Shown here: positions 10,124 to 22,588 of the stretch, piece after piece | How the letters are laid out: each line of letters opens with the position of its first letter | Position numbering within the stretch: position 1 is the first letter of the stretch | From: Xiphias gladius | Taxonomy: Eukaryota > Chordata > Actinopteri > Istiophoriformes > Xiphiidae | Reading direction: 5' to 3' | Assembly: GCF_016859285.1 (NCBI RefSeq) | Contig: NC_053416.1 | Coordinates: forward strand, 8,682,001 to 8,746,000 | Length of the DNA stretch: 64,000 nt | Notes under the pieces: generated by a model | Seen by the model: only the letters and a program-made list of their open reading frames with translations | Database searches by the model: none | What the model was told of the DNA's origin: nothing | Position numbers and translations under genes: made by a program

Positions 10124-13100
10124 ACATTCGTTTTGATTGGTTAACATTTCTCAACTGTTAATACGTTTCTGGACTTTCCACAGACACAACAAACGAAAAC
10201 CCTTTAGAGCCCTCTAAAAGGAAAGATACACCCCCCCCCCCAAAAAAAAAAGAAAATTCACATAGTTTCAGTTTTTTTTCAGATTTTGAATTAAATTCTA
10301 GTTGAACTCAACAGCAGGGAGACAGCCTGTAGCGATGATGTGCTATTTGACCTCGTCCTCCTTTATCAACACCATAACGTCAGGGTTATTAAAGTCACTC
10401 TCGTTGGGCCTCAAACTTGACCTGTCGAGAGTCTGCCAGGACTTCAAAACCAAATGTTCCAGAGTTTCTTGAGCTTTGAGACTGATTTTTGACACTGCGA
10501 ACACATAGCTGTGCCAAAATATTCAATACTCAAGGTTCATTTACTCTGCTTTTGCTGAAGCCTTCAACTGTGTCCCACTTTATATTTTCTTCAGGGAATA
10601 GAACTTTATCAGGTGGCATTACAGGTGTCAAAGTCGAGGGCGTTCATACTCAGAATTAGAGACCCAGCCTTGAGCGAACGATCTCTCCTCCTTTACCATC
10701 ACCTGTGACTTCTGCACTTCTGCACTTCCATTCGCTGAGGAGGGCCATGGTATGTGGTCAAAAGCTAAACCTTCCACGGTCCAGGGTTTCCGTCCTCAGT
10801 CAGCCTGACGCCGACTTTCCTGCAGACTGGGGACGTTTTCTCATTCAGACATGGAAACCTGCCATTCGAATAAAAGTGAAGTAATACTTAAATCAAAAAC
10901 TGTAAGCCCATATGGTTAGTCATTAAATTAATGCCATATGAGCTACTCCAAGTTTTCTGTGTTTGTACATGGTTTAAAATCATTTCAAGAACAAAGCACT
11001 CTTGGACCTTGGCCTTTATATGAAAGTTATTTCTATGTTAAACACCAAGACACATGGGCCATCCTGTTGGCCCAGTGCTTACAGTGCATATAACCACAAC
11101 GCCCCCCCGCTTTGACTCCAACCAAAGACCCTATACCAATCTCTATCCCACTGTTTTCCAACAGTATCTCAAGACAAAAAAACACCAAGACACATGGCCA
11201 TAGTTTTAACCATCGTAGGGGTTGTTTTCTTTGATAGCTTAGATTATGGGCAGTTTAGATAATTCAAGCGCTTGAGATGGGTTTGAATTGTGACACAACT
11301 GACATGTTTCACTTTGTATTACTAAGTATTACAATAATAAGGTCAAGGACATCAGATATTTGTTTGAAACTGAAATTAGCAGATTTTTCCCATAACAATC
11401 GTACCTATAGACCTAATTTGTTATAAAGAATATGCAGGGTGTCTCTAAGCAAGGAGATCTATGATTCTTTGCTTGTAATGATGTTTGAAGGATGACGCAA
11501 TATGAATAGATGTGTGGACTATAGTTCACTCCACCCTTGAATTTAAAATCTACATTCATGCCCCCACTAGTGGCAGCCCACTGAGATGCATGTTTATCAC
11601 TTTACAGAAGAAAATACATCCTTGCCGCATGGTAAAAAAAAATCAGGTAAAAGGTACGCCCACCGTGGCAAGTCAAACATTAAATTTCATTCACACTGTT
11701 AGTACATTTTGTTCGGGACCTGTGCTCTGTTTTTCTTCCTCTTTTAGCGCGAGCTTGCCACAGAGATGATTGCAGAAGAGGAGGAATGTCAGTCTCTTAG
11801 CCTTGGGCCTCAGCGCTGTAGAATCTCCACTGACTGCAATCAAACAGCAATATAAATGTGCTGACGTGTGGTGGAGGGTAAGCATTTGATAAGCGTGTCT
11901 GTGTACACAAGCACGCACAGTCCAATTTCCTTATACTACACCCCACATGAATATGCAAGCACAGGGGGAGACGAATGATTGAAAAAGTGTGAATGAAATA
12001 GTTCATCACTTACTCCCTCCCTAATCTCACACTCCCTCTTACTACTAGCCCCACAGTGCCACTAACACACACACAGCTACCATATCTTGTTCTGTTTCTA
12101 ATCCTTTCAGCAGTTTTGTAAATTTTATCATGGCACTTCGGGATTATGCTCTGGATGATGTGTTTCGTTTGTTAACCTTTTGCGTATTGTTTCGACACCA
12201 AACGACCAAACGCCCACGGGCAGTCCGCCTTCAACTCGTGTTCAACAGACAACATGCCCGTATCTCGAAGATGGATCGTGAATCAGGATGCAGATTATTT
12301 CCTGTTCAGAACTCTTATCTGTCTGTCACGGCCAAGTTGTTGGCTCTCTTTCTATCTCCTCATCTGTATTCCAAACAGAGAATGCAGTCAGATAAGAGAG
12401 AAAGAAAAATAAAAACTCATCCCTCCCATACACTCTTCTCTCTCCTCACAACCGCCTACCTTGCCTACCCACCTCCCCTTCCCCCATTCTGACTCATACT
12501 GAAGTCCCAGTGAGACTGCCCGTAATGAGGATTCTGTCAAAGGAGAGCTTGGGAGGGGGAGAGTGTGCGTGTGTGTGGTGGTAGTGGGGGTAGGGGTGTG
12601 TGTCAGATTGAGATGGAGGTTTGGAAAGAGTGGGTGTTTATTAGTGAAACCCCTCTCGCCCCCACATCGTTCCCTCCACTGTCTCCGCGCTCCTCTTTGC
12701 CTACAAGATGTGTGAGATCGCAAACCCACGCTCACACACAGCAGCAACTCCACATCCACCCACTCAGACACGCCTAAGCAGAGACAGATACTATGAACCC
12801 ATGCCCAGCCGGAAACTTTGAATATGTTTGTGTGTGTTTCTATCATCTTGTGATGGAGGAGGTGGAAGAAGCATGTGTTTGATGGCACATATGCTTCCTC
12901 AGTGACATGCGTTCCTCGGCAAACGGAGCTAATTGAATGGCTCCAGCCAAACTGACTCACCTGAAGTGGCACGACAAGATTATTCACATGATTTCGTTAC
13001 ATTTACAGAGCTTCGGTGGCAAAGGATGCCTAGATGGTCTGTCCTTTTGCAAAGTCATACGCCGTCTCTTCTCGTTTGCTGTAACTCCAACAGTGACTCA

Positions 13101-14812
13101 CACTAAACTTCACACCATTATGCCAAAATCATATGCTGAATGTAATTAACGTGCAATGCCAGCTGTATGTGTGCGTGTACAAGTGTGGGCAGCCGTTTGT
13201 GCGTGTTTGCATGTTTGAGGGTGGTGTCAGTGTTCGAGTGAGCGAGTGCATCTGTTTGCGTGAGTTCTGCATGGGGATCGTTGATCAATTTTCAGTGCAG
13301 ATAACAGGGAATATTTATATGTGTCTGGATTTATGTATCAAAGCCCACGCCGTGTCCTAATATGTATACTGCACATGCACAGCATAATAAAAATGAAGCA
13401 GGAGTTTCCATGTAAGTGTATGTCGTCAGTTTACTGTATTTCAGTATGAACACTGCTTTCCAGGGAGTCCTGCATTCATATATTAAAAAACAATCAATTA
13501 AAACATAATATTTGGCCTAGGGCTGTCTAACTGGTTCCAGATTGTGGAACCATTATATTGGAGGCTACTGTTCAACACAGGAATCTTGGCTGCAGCCAAA
13601 CATTGCCCAAATGCACAGAACTTTATAGCGATGATCCCAACCAAAGGCTGGATTTTGGGGAAATGTGTGGCACGTGGATTTCTATCGGATTGAAATGTGA
13701 TGCCATTAAAAGCATTTGGGGTTTGAGTATTTTACACAGCTTCAATGAGTAGTTGGAGCAAGCTAACATAGTTAAGGGGAAATAAGGGAAAAGCTGTATA
13801 TTACAAGGTTAAGAAGCAGTGTTTGTGAAGTTTTGATCTTTGATTAAGATTTATACGAGGCTTTAATAAAACTTTTATTGAATAAGGTTACCAAATGCTG
13901 TGAATAGCTTCCTTGCCACACTCTGTGTTACATTCAGCATTGGACGTCTTTGTTTAAAATTCTCTATTTTCTGTCTGGCTCCTTGGCATTGACACATTGC
14001 TCTATGTACTCTATCTCATATTGTCTTTTCTGTTCATTCCTCCCCTGTCGACCCCTCTATCTCTTTTTGTGAATTATGCATTAAAAAGCAGTTGGAATGG
14101 ATATACTCCAAACATCTAGTGCCAGCAAATATGCGTCACAAAAGCCTCTGGCTCTCTGTGTCTGTATGTCTGTCTGTCCTACCCACACACCTTCTTTAAT
14201 TTCTGTCTCTCTCACTACTCGAGCTGAGGAACACATCTCAGTCGACTCACTTTCCTCTCCCTGCAATTTTCATTCTCTTTTATTTGTTACCCATTTTTCA
14301 GCCCTGCAGCATTTTCATTCTGGTCCATCCTCAACCACAATGTCCCACTCTTGTCTCCACCATTCTCTGCTGACTGTATCCCCCCCATCTGTCCTACTCC
14401 TCCACCACTCCAGTCATCTCTAAAAGTCATCTCCTCCCACCTCCTGGTGTCCCGGTGGGGGGAGACAAAGAGCGATAGACAGAAAGAGAGAGGGAGAGAG
14501 AGAAAATGAGATGGGGCAGGAGAGATCGAGATATGATTGGGCTGGAGAAACCCCCTGGTATCAGAAATTCACCTGCAAAAACTCCCTGCTTCCCCCGCTT
14601 TTCTCATCTGTATTCACAGTCTCTCCACCTCCCGTTCTCTCCTCTCCTCCTGCATCATGCCTCCTCACCGCTCTCCCTCGCTTCCTCTTTCTCCCTGTCT
14701 CCCTCCTTCCCTCCCTCACTACCTCGCTGCCTCCCCCTCTCTGTCCTTCTGTGTCTCTTATCATCCTGCATTGCTCCACCTGCACTTTGGTGCAGCACTG
14801 ACAATCAGAACT

Positions 14813-14815
<3 letters not shown>

Positions 14816-14877
<62 letters not shown>
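14816..14877. repeat. (CA)n microsatellite
   Basis: About 30 CA units, followed by imperfect CA-rich sequence to 14896. Open reading frames crossing it in all frames are artefacts. Confidence 0.95.
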
Positions 14878-14881
<4 letters not shown>

Positions 14882-16859
14882 TACACACACACACAGGGAG
14901 ACACACACCCACCACTTCCGGCAGCCCCCCTCCCTCTCTCACACCTCTCCACTGCAGACACGAAACATTCTACAACCCCTGGTGTGCCAGTGCTTCATCG
15001 AGAGACACTGCTAGCACTACATCAAAACAGCATTCTGCATTCACACACTGTGGCATGTTGTTTATACCGCATTGAAATAAGTGTAATTATAAAATGAAGA
15101 ACGGAGACAGCGTTGATGACAGAAATGAGAGGATTTTAAAAATGATAATAATGATAATGATGATAAATAATGATAATAATCATCAACATTTCATCTTACT
15201 TTAACCTTTGTTTCATTGCACCTTTCTTTCAAGTGTTTTACATAAAATATAAAATTGGTTATTAAAACACAGTAAGAGACAACAATAATGAAATAAGACA
15301 ATACCGTGAAAGTAAAACCAAATCATGTACAATTAAAAAAGAATAATGTATTAAATAAATACATACATGGTCTATGTAGATATATATATATAAATATATA
15401 TATAATTAGCCCAGTTCTTCCTGCTGTTCTTGCTATCTTTCTGTTGCATGCCTGCTTTATAATTTGGTAGTAGCTAAGTTAGACAAAAGTAACTTCTTTC
15501 ACTGAAAGAAGTAATCTGCACACACATAAGTATGTGTAGACATTCCTGATTATTATGCCAAAGAAGTGAGCCAAGCACCTTGGATGAATAATTTAGTGAC
15601 ATAATGAAGGAATGCGTGTGGAAAAAGAGGAGGTTTGGCTCTGGATAAAGACCTGTGCGTAGGAGATTTATGGGAAGAGCAAGAGACTCTGGCCCTTTAA
15701 TTTGGTGTTGCTAGGGAAATGAAGCTGTTTACTCTGGCATCAGCCACACAGATGATGGCTGCATGAACTCCCCCCCACCCACCCCCCATATGCACATGCA
15801 TGCACAGGCACACACACACACACACAAACTCACAGTATCCAGCCTTTCTGTCTATGTTTATATCATTTGATCCATGCAATCCCCACAATTCCCCTCCACG
15901 CCCCCTCATGCAATTTGTCAAGTAAGTTCACATCAAAGTCATGTGTTGAAGACAAGAGAGAAAAGATGTGGTAAGGAGGCGATGTTGCACTACACTCATA
16001 GAAATTACTTAAATGGACGGAAAGTTCATTGTTGGGCCAATCAAAAGTGTTGGACAATAATACAGTTAAATAAAAATGTGAGTAAAGTAATCAATCCTGA
16101 CATCTAGTGGATATTGTGTGGAATTGAGCACAATTCGTATGTATGTCTGCAGTATATCTGTCCGTCTGTTTCTTTATATAATGTGCAAACCTTTAAGCCC
16201 CCATTCCCCCAGGCTTCATATGTAGGTCAAGGCCTACGTAAGAATTACACAACTACACATTTGAAAATGACACACATCTTCTCACATTGTAACAGAAAAT
16301 GTTTATAAAAATTACCGACATAGTCTTTAAGCCAGAAATTAACCATGGTCCTAATTGGAATGGCAATAATGTGTTGTGGAAAACTTTGTGCAAACATTAT
16401 CAAACACTCTAGTATCACAGATCATATCTATATCAAACAGATTTGGTGGAGAGGTACTCTAACTTGTTAATCTGCTCTCTATAATAAAGGGATTTTGCGA
16501 ATAAGCAACCAGCACAAAATCCATATAGTTTTTAAAAATGTTAAAATAATACAGAATACAGCAAACATAGGATACGGATCACAAGAGCTTGACATAACAC
16601 AAAACCAGGAATTATAAATAAATAAAAAATACAGTTGAACAATCTAAGAGGAAAAAAAAAGACTAAAATGCACAATCAAAAAATATCTATCTCTATCTAT
16701 CTAATATTAATTGTATTAGGCCTATGGTAAATCATAATATAATAGTAGCATAACAGTAGTATAATAGTAAAACCTTGAATACAGACTTTTACCCAGAGTG
16801 GAAAATTTTAAATTTCTGATAAAAACACTTACTTGATTAAAGCATCTGAAAACGTATGA

Positions 16860-16985
16860 ATAAACAGAGCGAACTACATTAACGTACTACGATACCCGAC
16901 TGCCTTCGCTGCTACGTCACCCGATGAACATGTTTGATCCCGCTGTGCCACCATACTTGTTGTGTTTGTTTTAGTCAAAGCAAAG
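16860..16985 (+). promoter_or_regulatory. smg6 promoter/5'UTR region
   Basis: A local rise in CpG directly precedes the smg6 start. A CRE-like TACGTCAC (16913-16920) lies upstream. The start codon itself sits in AAAGATGGCGAAC (16983-16995), close to the YY1 consensus AAGATGGCGGC that often overlaps start sites of housekeeping genes. No TATA box is seen, as expected for a broadly expressed gene. Confidence 0.45.
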
Positions 16986-19900
16986 ATGGCGAACGAACTG
17001 GACAGAGTGCGTATCTCAGCTGCGGAACTCCGAGCTGAAGCGTCGAATGCAGATAACATTATTGACTGTCAGAAAGGTGAGAGGAAGTGAACCAGAAGCC
17101 AGGGAGGGGTGCATTCGCAAAAAAAGTCGATAAATTCGCGCGAAGCAGTATCATAAGTCAGCTGAAAGTAGACAACAGAGTTGCTAAGTTTGTACCCAGC
17201 TAATGTTGTTAGCTAGCTAACTTAGCTACCTGTCCATTCTTTGGTCGCGCGCGGTTTGTTTTAAACGCCCCTTTCAACCGTAATTTATGCACGACTGTTG
17301 TCAAAATTGAACCCTGTTTTGAATATACTCTGTACAATTTATTTATTTTTACTCATTATACTTTAAGTACATCAATAGAAGGAGTTTGTCCTTAATATTT
17401 GGAAGTAACGTTAAATTGGGTTAGGACCGACAAGCTCGATACTTGTATACGTTATTCGTTAGTTAACGTTAGAGTACTTAGCTAACGTGAACGGACCACT
17501 ACAGTTAAGTTTATTTGTATGTATGTTTACAGAAGGTTTGTTTGAAAACTCACCATAAAAAGTGATCTAAACAGTGATTTGTGTTTCTTACGTTATGGGA
17601 AGTATTGTTGTTATTTGTTGCTGCACAGTTCCCGTTGTTTTTTTTTTCTCCAAATTAAACTCAGGCAGTGCTCTTATGACACTGCTAGTAAGGTAGTTCG
17701 CTTCTATTTGTAAAACGCTGTAAACAGGTTACTTTTTTCATGTGCAATTAATGCAGCGTTGCTGTGGTGGGTCACGTTAGCATCAGTGTGTCAACATAGG
17801 CATGTCTGTTTTCCTCCTTAAAAGATTTATTTCTTCAGTGGAAATTGTTGGGCTTGGGGCTGAGCATCAGAGACAGGGTAGTGAAGTTGGAAAGTACTCA
17901 TTGACAGTCTGAGGCATTGTTGTATTTGGTCTTTGCATGGGATTTCTTGACAAGAAGAGAAACAGCATATCTCCTCAATATTTGTTTTATACCCATACTC
18001 CATCTACTGTGTTAATGTCTGACTTTGACTCTCAGCCTTTTAACTTCTGTGTATTTATCCTCCTCCAGAGGACCAACACCTACCAAAGCAACATAGGAGG
18101 CGTGAAGGAAAGCGTCCTGATCTGCAGCGCTACCAGCCGGTAGCTGGACACGGACGGCGTCACCGTGACAGTGAGGAGGGAGAAACTGGTCAAAGTGATC
18201 CCCCGGCCACTTATTTACATGATCATGATAAACCATCACAGAGTGAGAAAGAGAGTGTCTCTGAGAAAGTTTTAGAGTGCACAGATGGTGGGATAGATAC
18301 CGACAAAAGGGAAGAAGACAGAATGAGAGGTGACGGTAGTAACACTCAGAACTGTAGAAACGGCAGCCACTCACAGACTAAAACAGAACCAAGTCAGGAA
18401 AAAGGCTTTGTTGAAAATGACAGAGAACACCAGGAACCCGCTGGACCTGCTAAGCAGGCAAAGAAAGCCCGCAAACCTGACCGAGAATTTTATCAACCTG
18501 GGAGCAGGAGGAACATCCAAGGTAAAGACTGTGGTGGTGGAAGAGAGCAGGACAAACCTCCCCCAAGGAAGCATGAGCAGAAAACTGAGCTAGAATCCCA
18601 GTTGAGTACAGGGGAAATGGAGGGAAACAAAAAAACATCTACACAGAAGCGGGGAGGGAAAGGTAAAGAAGTAAAAGGTATACAGGAAAATGTCAAATTG
18701 TCTAAATCGAGTGAGACAAACAGAAAACAAGGAAGCCGAGATCTACAAAAACCTCCATTACCATCACATGCTTCGGTGGAGAAAATTACTAGCAAAGTAG
18801 AAAAACTCAGTGTAAAAGAAAGAGGTAAAGTGGGATGTGAAGGCCAAGATATTGAAGAGTTACATTGCAGCAGAGGGGAAATGGCTGATAAGGGAAGACA
18901 AGGTCAAGGAGGAGGAACAAAAGAGGAGGACGAAAAGATAGAGAAGAAAAGGGAAAAGGGAAACCGCAGGAAAAGGGGAGGGGAGAAGGAAAAGGAGAGA
19001 CATCAGGATTTCAGAAGAGGAGAAGGTGAAGTAGGTGGTGGAGGAAAGAGTGACCAGGGGAAAGTTGAGAAAGAGAGAGAGAGGAGAGAAGCAGATAAGG
19101 ATAACAAACCAGGTAAGACAGGAGAGACACATCAAAACAAAGGAAGAGAGAATTGCAAAGACAGCAGAAAAGGAGACAACAACAACAACAACCGGTCTAG
19201 AGAAGCTGAGAGAGGTGCTAGGACAGAAAAAAATGTAGACAGGACTGTAGAAAGAGTTGATAGACACAAATCCAATGCAAACATCACAACACCATCCTCA
19301 AAACGATATTCCAAATCAGATATTCGACGCTCACGGAATAGAACTTACAGCAGTAGCTCAGCCAGCAGTGTTACCAGTCTGGATGGTCCAGTACTAGGGA
19401 TGCATGTGGAAAGTACCAAGTGGCCACGCTTGCAGCCTAAGCACAATAACAAAGAGGAGCTGGCTAATAGTGGGGAAGGAAGAAGGAGTCATTTACAGAG
19501 CTGGACAACTAACGGGGAATCATCCTCAGAATCACTGGAAGGGAGTGAGATGAGTGACATAGCAGAAGATAGAGGGAGGAGAAGAAGAGGAGGGGAGGAA
19601 GAGCTAAATTCAGCGAGGCGGAGGGAAGACACCAACAGACCAAAGGCAAGCAAAGGTGGAGGTCGAGGAATCCTAAGGGTTTCTCTTGAGAAACATTCCG
19701 GTACCTCGTCACATACTGGGGATGCACAACATTGCAAGCAAGGCTCGGTTCCTCGTGGCAGAGGTGGGGGTATCCTGGTGCTTCCAGCCCGCACAGACAT
19801 CTCAAATTCACCTGAGGGTGGGCAAAGACTCCTTTTTGGTGGAATTAGGGGAGGAGCAGCTTGCAGTAGTAGGGGAGGCAGAGGAGGAGGCGTGAGACGA

Positions 19901-22425
19901 CTCTGGGATCCCAATAACCCAGACCAGAAACCTGCTCTTAGCAGCACCCCATCCTCACAGCATAAATCTCTCCAACAGCCTATATATCTTCAGACTGGAT
20001 ATGGACAACTTCATTTTCTGGACACAGACGATGAGGTAGCAGGCAGTCCTCCGGTCCCGCAGGGTGAGCACTTTCGATCCCAGCAGGCTGCTGCCATGGC
20101 CTACTACAAATTCCAAAACTCTGACAACCCTTACTGCTATCCCATGCCCAGCAGTAACCCACATAATCCCGGCACCAACAGCAGCCAGCGTTATCCATAT
20201 CCTTATCATATGGGGCCCTACCAATTGGCTCCCCCTAACGGCATGTACCCGGGCCCTGGTGTGGCTCAGTTCTGTGGAAGTTACAGGGGAGCAGGGTATT
20301 CTCAGCCAGGTGGAGGAGGTGGTTTGACATTGGAAGAGATGGAGCAACAAGCCAGGGGGGAGCTGGGGAGGCTGTTGAGGGCTGCAGATGCACAGGAGCT
20401 CCAGCTCAGTAACTTGCTGTCCAGGGAAAGAGTGAGTGCTGATGGACTGGATCGCATGGCCCAGCTCAGGTAAGGATTTGGGGGAAAAGATGTGTGTTAC
20501 AGGCATTTTTCTGTTTGTGTGTTTTATGTTTCAGTCTTTTGTCTTATACTACTTGTTTGGCTGTCAGTTGCCCCTTGGGACTGGTTAATAATAACTTCAA
20601 CAGAACTGAGCCATTAGACATATAGAAAAAGCACCGTCCTTTTATGGCTTCTTGTTTTCTAGAGCGGACCTTTTGGGGCTTTATGAGCAGGTCATCCTCA
20701 CAGACATCGAGTTCTCAGACTCTCAGAACGTGGATCAGGCTTTATGGAAGAATGTCTTCTACCAGGTCATAGAGCGCTTCCGGCAGCTGCTCAAAGACCC
20801 CACCTATGACAACACCCCTCATATCAGGAATATGTTGCTCACGCTGCTTGATGAGGTAAGGCATGTGTGGAAAATTCAGATGGGGCAAGTTTCACAAAAT
20901 GAGTTTATTGCAAGGGGGCAGGATGGGAGGTGCCTGTCTAGCATTGAAGATCTTACTGCAGGTATCTTGTTTGAACATGCGTCAAGACAGATACTTGCAG
21001 TCTCTTTGGCCACTTTATCGGATATACAGTCCAGACTGTAAGTAATTGGACAGTTACACATTTTTTGTTCTCCAGCTATGTGCTTAAAATAATGGGTACT
21101 GCTTTAATTTGAGTGGTTTTACATCTGTGTAGAGAGATTTTTGTTGGAGATATAGCTCTTTTCACACACACTGCCCAAAGTGTAGGGGTTCATATTAATT
21201 GGACATGTACACATGAATTCAAACAATCATCATATTTAATATTTTGTGGAAAATCCTTTGCAGTCAATGACTGACTGAAATCTTTGACCCATAGACATCA
21301 GCAGAAGCTTTGTATCTTCCCTGGTGTTGCTCTCCCAGAGCTTCAATGCAGCCTCCTTCAGTCAGACTGAGATCAGGTGACTGACATGCCCAGTCAAAGA
21401 TATTCCACTTCTTTACCCCGAAAAAGCTCTGTGGTTGCTTTGGCCATATGTTTAGGATAATTGTCCTGCAGACTGATGAAATGTCGTGCAATAAGCTTTG
21501 ATGTATTTGGATGATTCCGAGCACACAGAATGCTGCTGTATACGCTTTGTGTGTGTGTTTGTGCGTGTGCGCGAACAATCCTTGAAATGACACACAGCTG
21601 CCCAGAAACATTTAGCAGCCAAGTCTCCAATTACTTTGGAACCCTTGCAATTTGGGTACTATGTGTTAAAAGGCTCTATCTCCCACACAGTTCTTTCAGT
21701 ATTGACGTAAATTAAGGCTGAGACTTGGCACTTTAATGTAGTATCCATTATTTTATTTCAAATTGAATGTGCTGACGCACAGAGCTGAAGAACCAAAAAA
21801 AACGTGTAACTGTCCAAATAGTTAAGGTCTGGATTGTACAGTAGTGATCTTGCTTAGTATTTGGGTAAATACTGGGACCAGTAAACCCAAAATTGTATAT
21901 TAGTATGTAGTATACACAGTGTATTCATATGTTGTCTATGAAGCTTGGAAATGTTTGTGTCCAAAACCATTTTACAGCTTTAATTTCTTGTAGTGGTAAC
22001 AGGCCACAGTAAATTCAGTTGGGTTTTTTTTTCTTCACTGTAATTTAACTTGTCCCTTGTGATCATCGTCTGTGTTTTACAGGGAGCACTATTCTTTGAT
22101 GCGCTGCTTCAGAAGTTGCAGTCAGTGTACCAGTTTAAGTTAGAGGATTACATGGATGGCATGGCTATCAGGGCTCGGCCATTACGCAAAACGGTACAGC
22201 AATATTCTTTTTAGTCTGTGTGTGTTTGTCTGGGCACTTAACATGTGTTCAAAAGTTTGTTTTTTCAAAGTAGTCACACATTTATGAGAGACTTTTACAA
22301 GAATTTATATTTATTTTATATTTATCGTATATCCATTGAGCCAGTCAGTGATCAGATTAATATGTTCCTAGCAATATAGTTGCTGACAGCAACTTAGATG
22401 CTTAATACTTGTTTATCATACATAC

Positions 22426-22516
<91 letters not shown>

Positions 22517-22545
22517 CGTATATGTGTGTGTGTGTGTGTGTGTAT

Positions 22546-22588
<43 letters not shown>

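Larger units (their letters stand above)
8660..16880. other. Long non-coding interval between the microRNA promoter region and smg6
   Basis: I find no coding region supported by domain, codon use or splice structure. The longest open readings (12130-12492, 12388-12987 minus, 14506-15097) are low-complexity or cross a (CA)n tract. Visible structures are poly(A) and poly(T) runs near 9055-9074 and 9311-9329, a perfect hairpin at 10090-10123, a duplicated 20-base phrase (11041 and 11181), a (CA)n tract at 14816 and AT-rich DNA at 15120-15410. HIC1, expected in this neighbourhood from human synteny, has no large zinc-finger exon here. Confidence 0.5.

Noticed and set aside
12388..12987. 199-codon minus-strand ORF
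   Set aside because: Contains His-Thr runs from CA-rich DNA and Glu/Gly-rich low complexity; no family resemblance and no splice context.
8660..16880. hic1 gene expected from human synteny
   Set aside because: No BTB domain or C2H2 zinc-finger coding exon is present on either strand.
18012..20506. Several minus-strand ORFs opposite smg6 exon 2
   Set aside because: Shadows of the purine-rich coding exon, giving Ser/Leu/Phe/Pro-rich nonsense.
20652..21041. 129-codon ORF continuing past smg6 exon 3
   Set aside because: Only 20663-20855 matches SMG6. A good GTAAGG donor follows at 20856 and the rest is intron.
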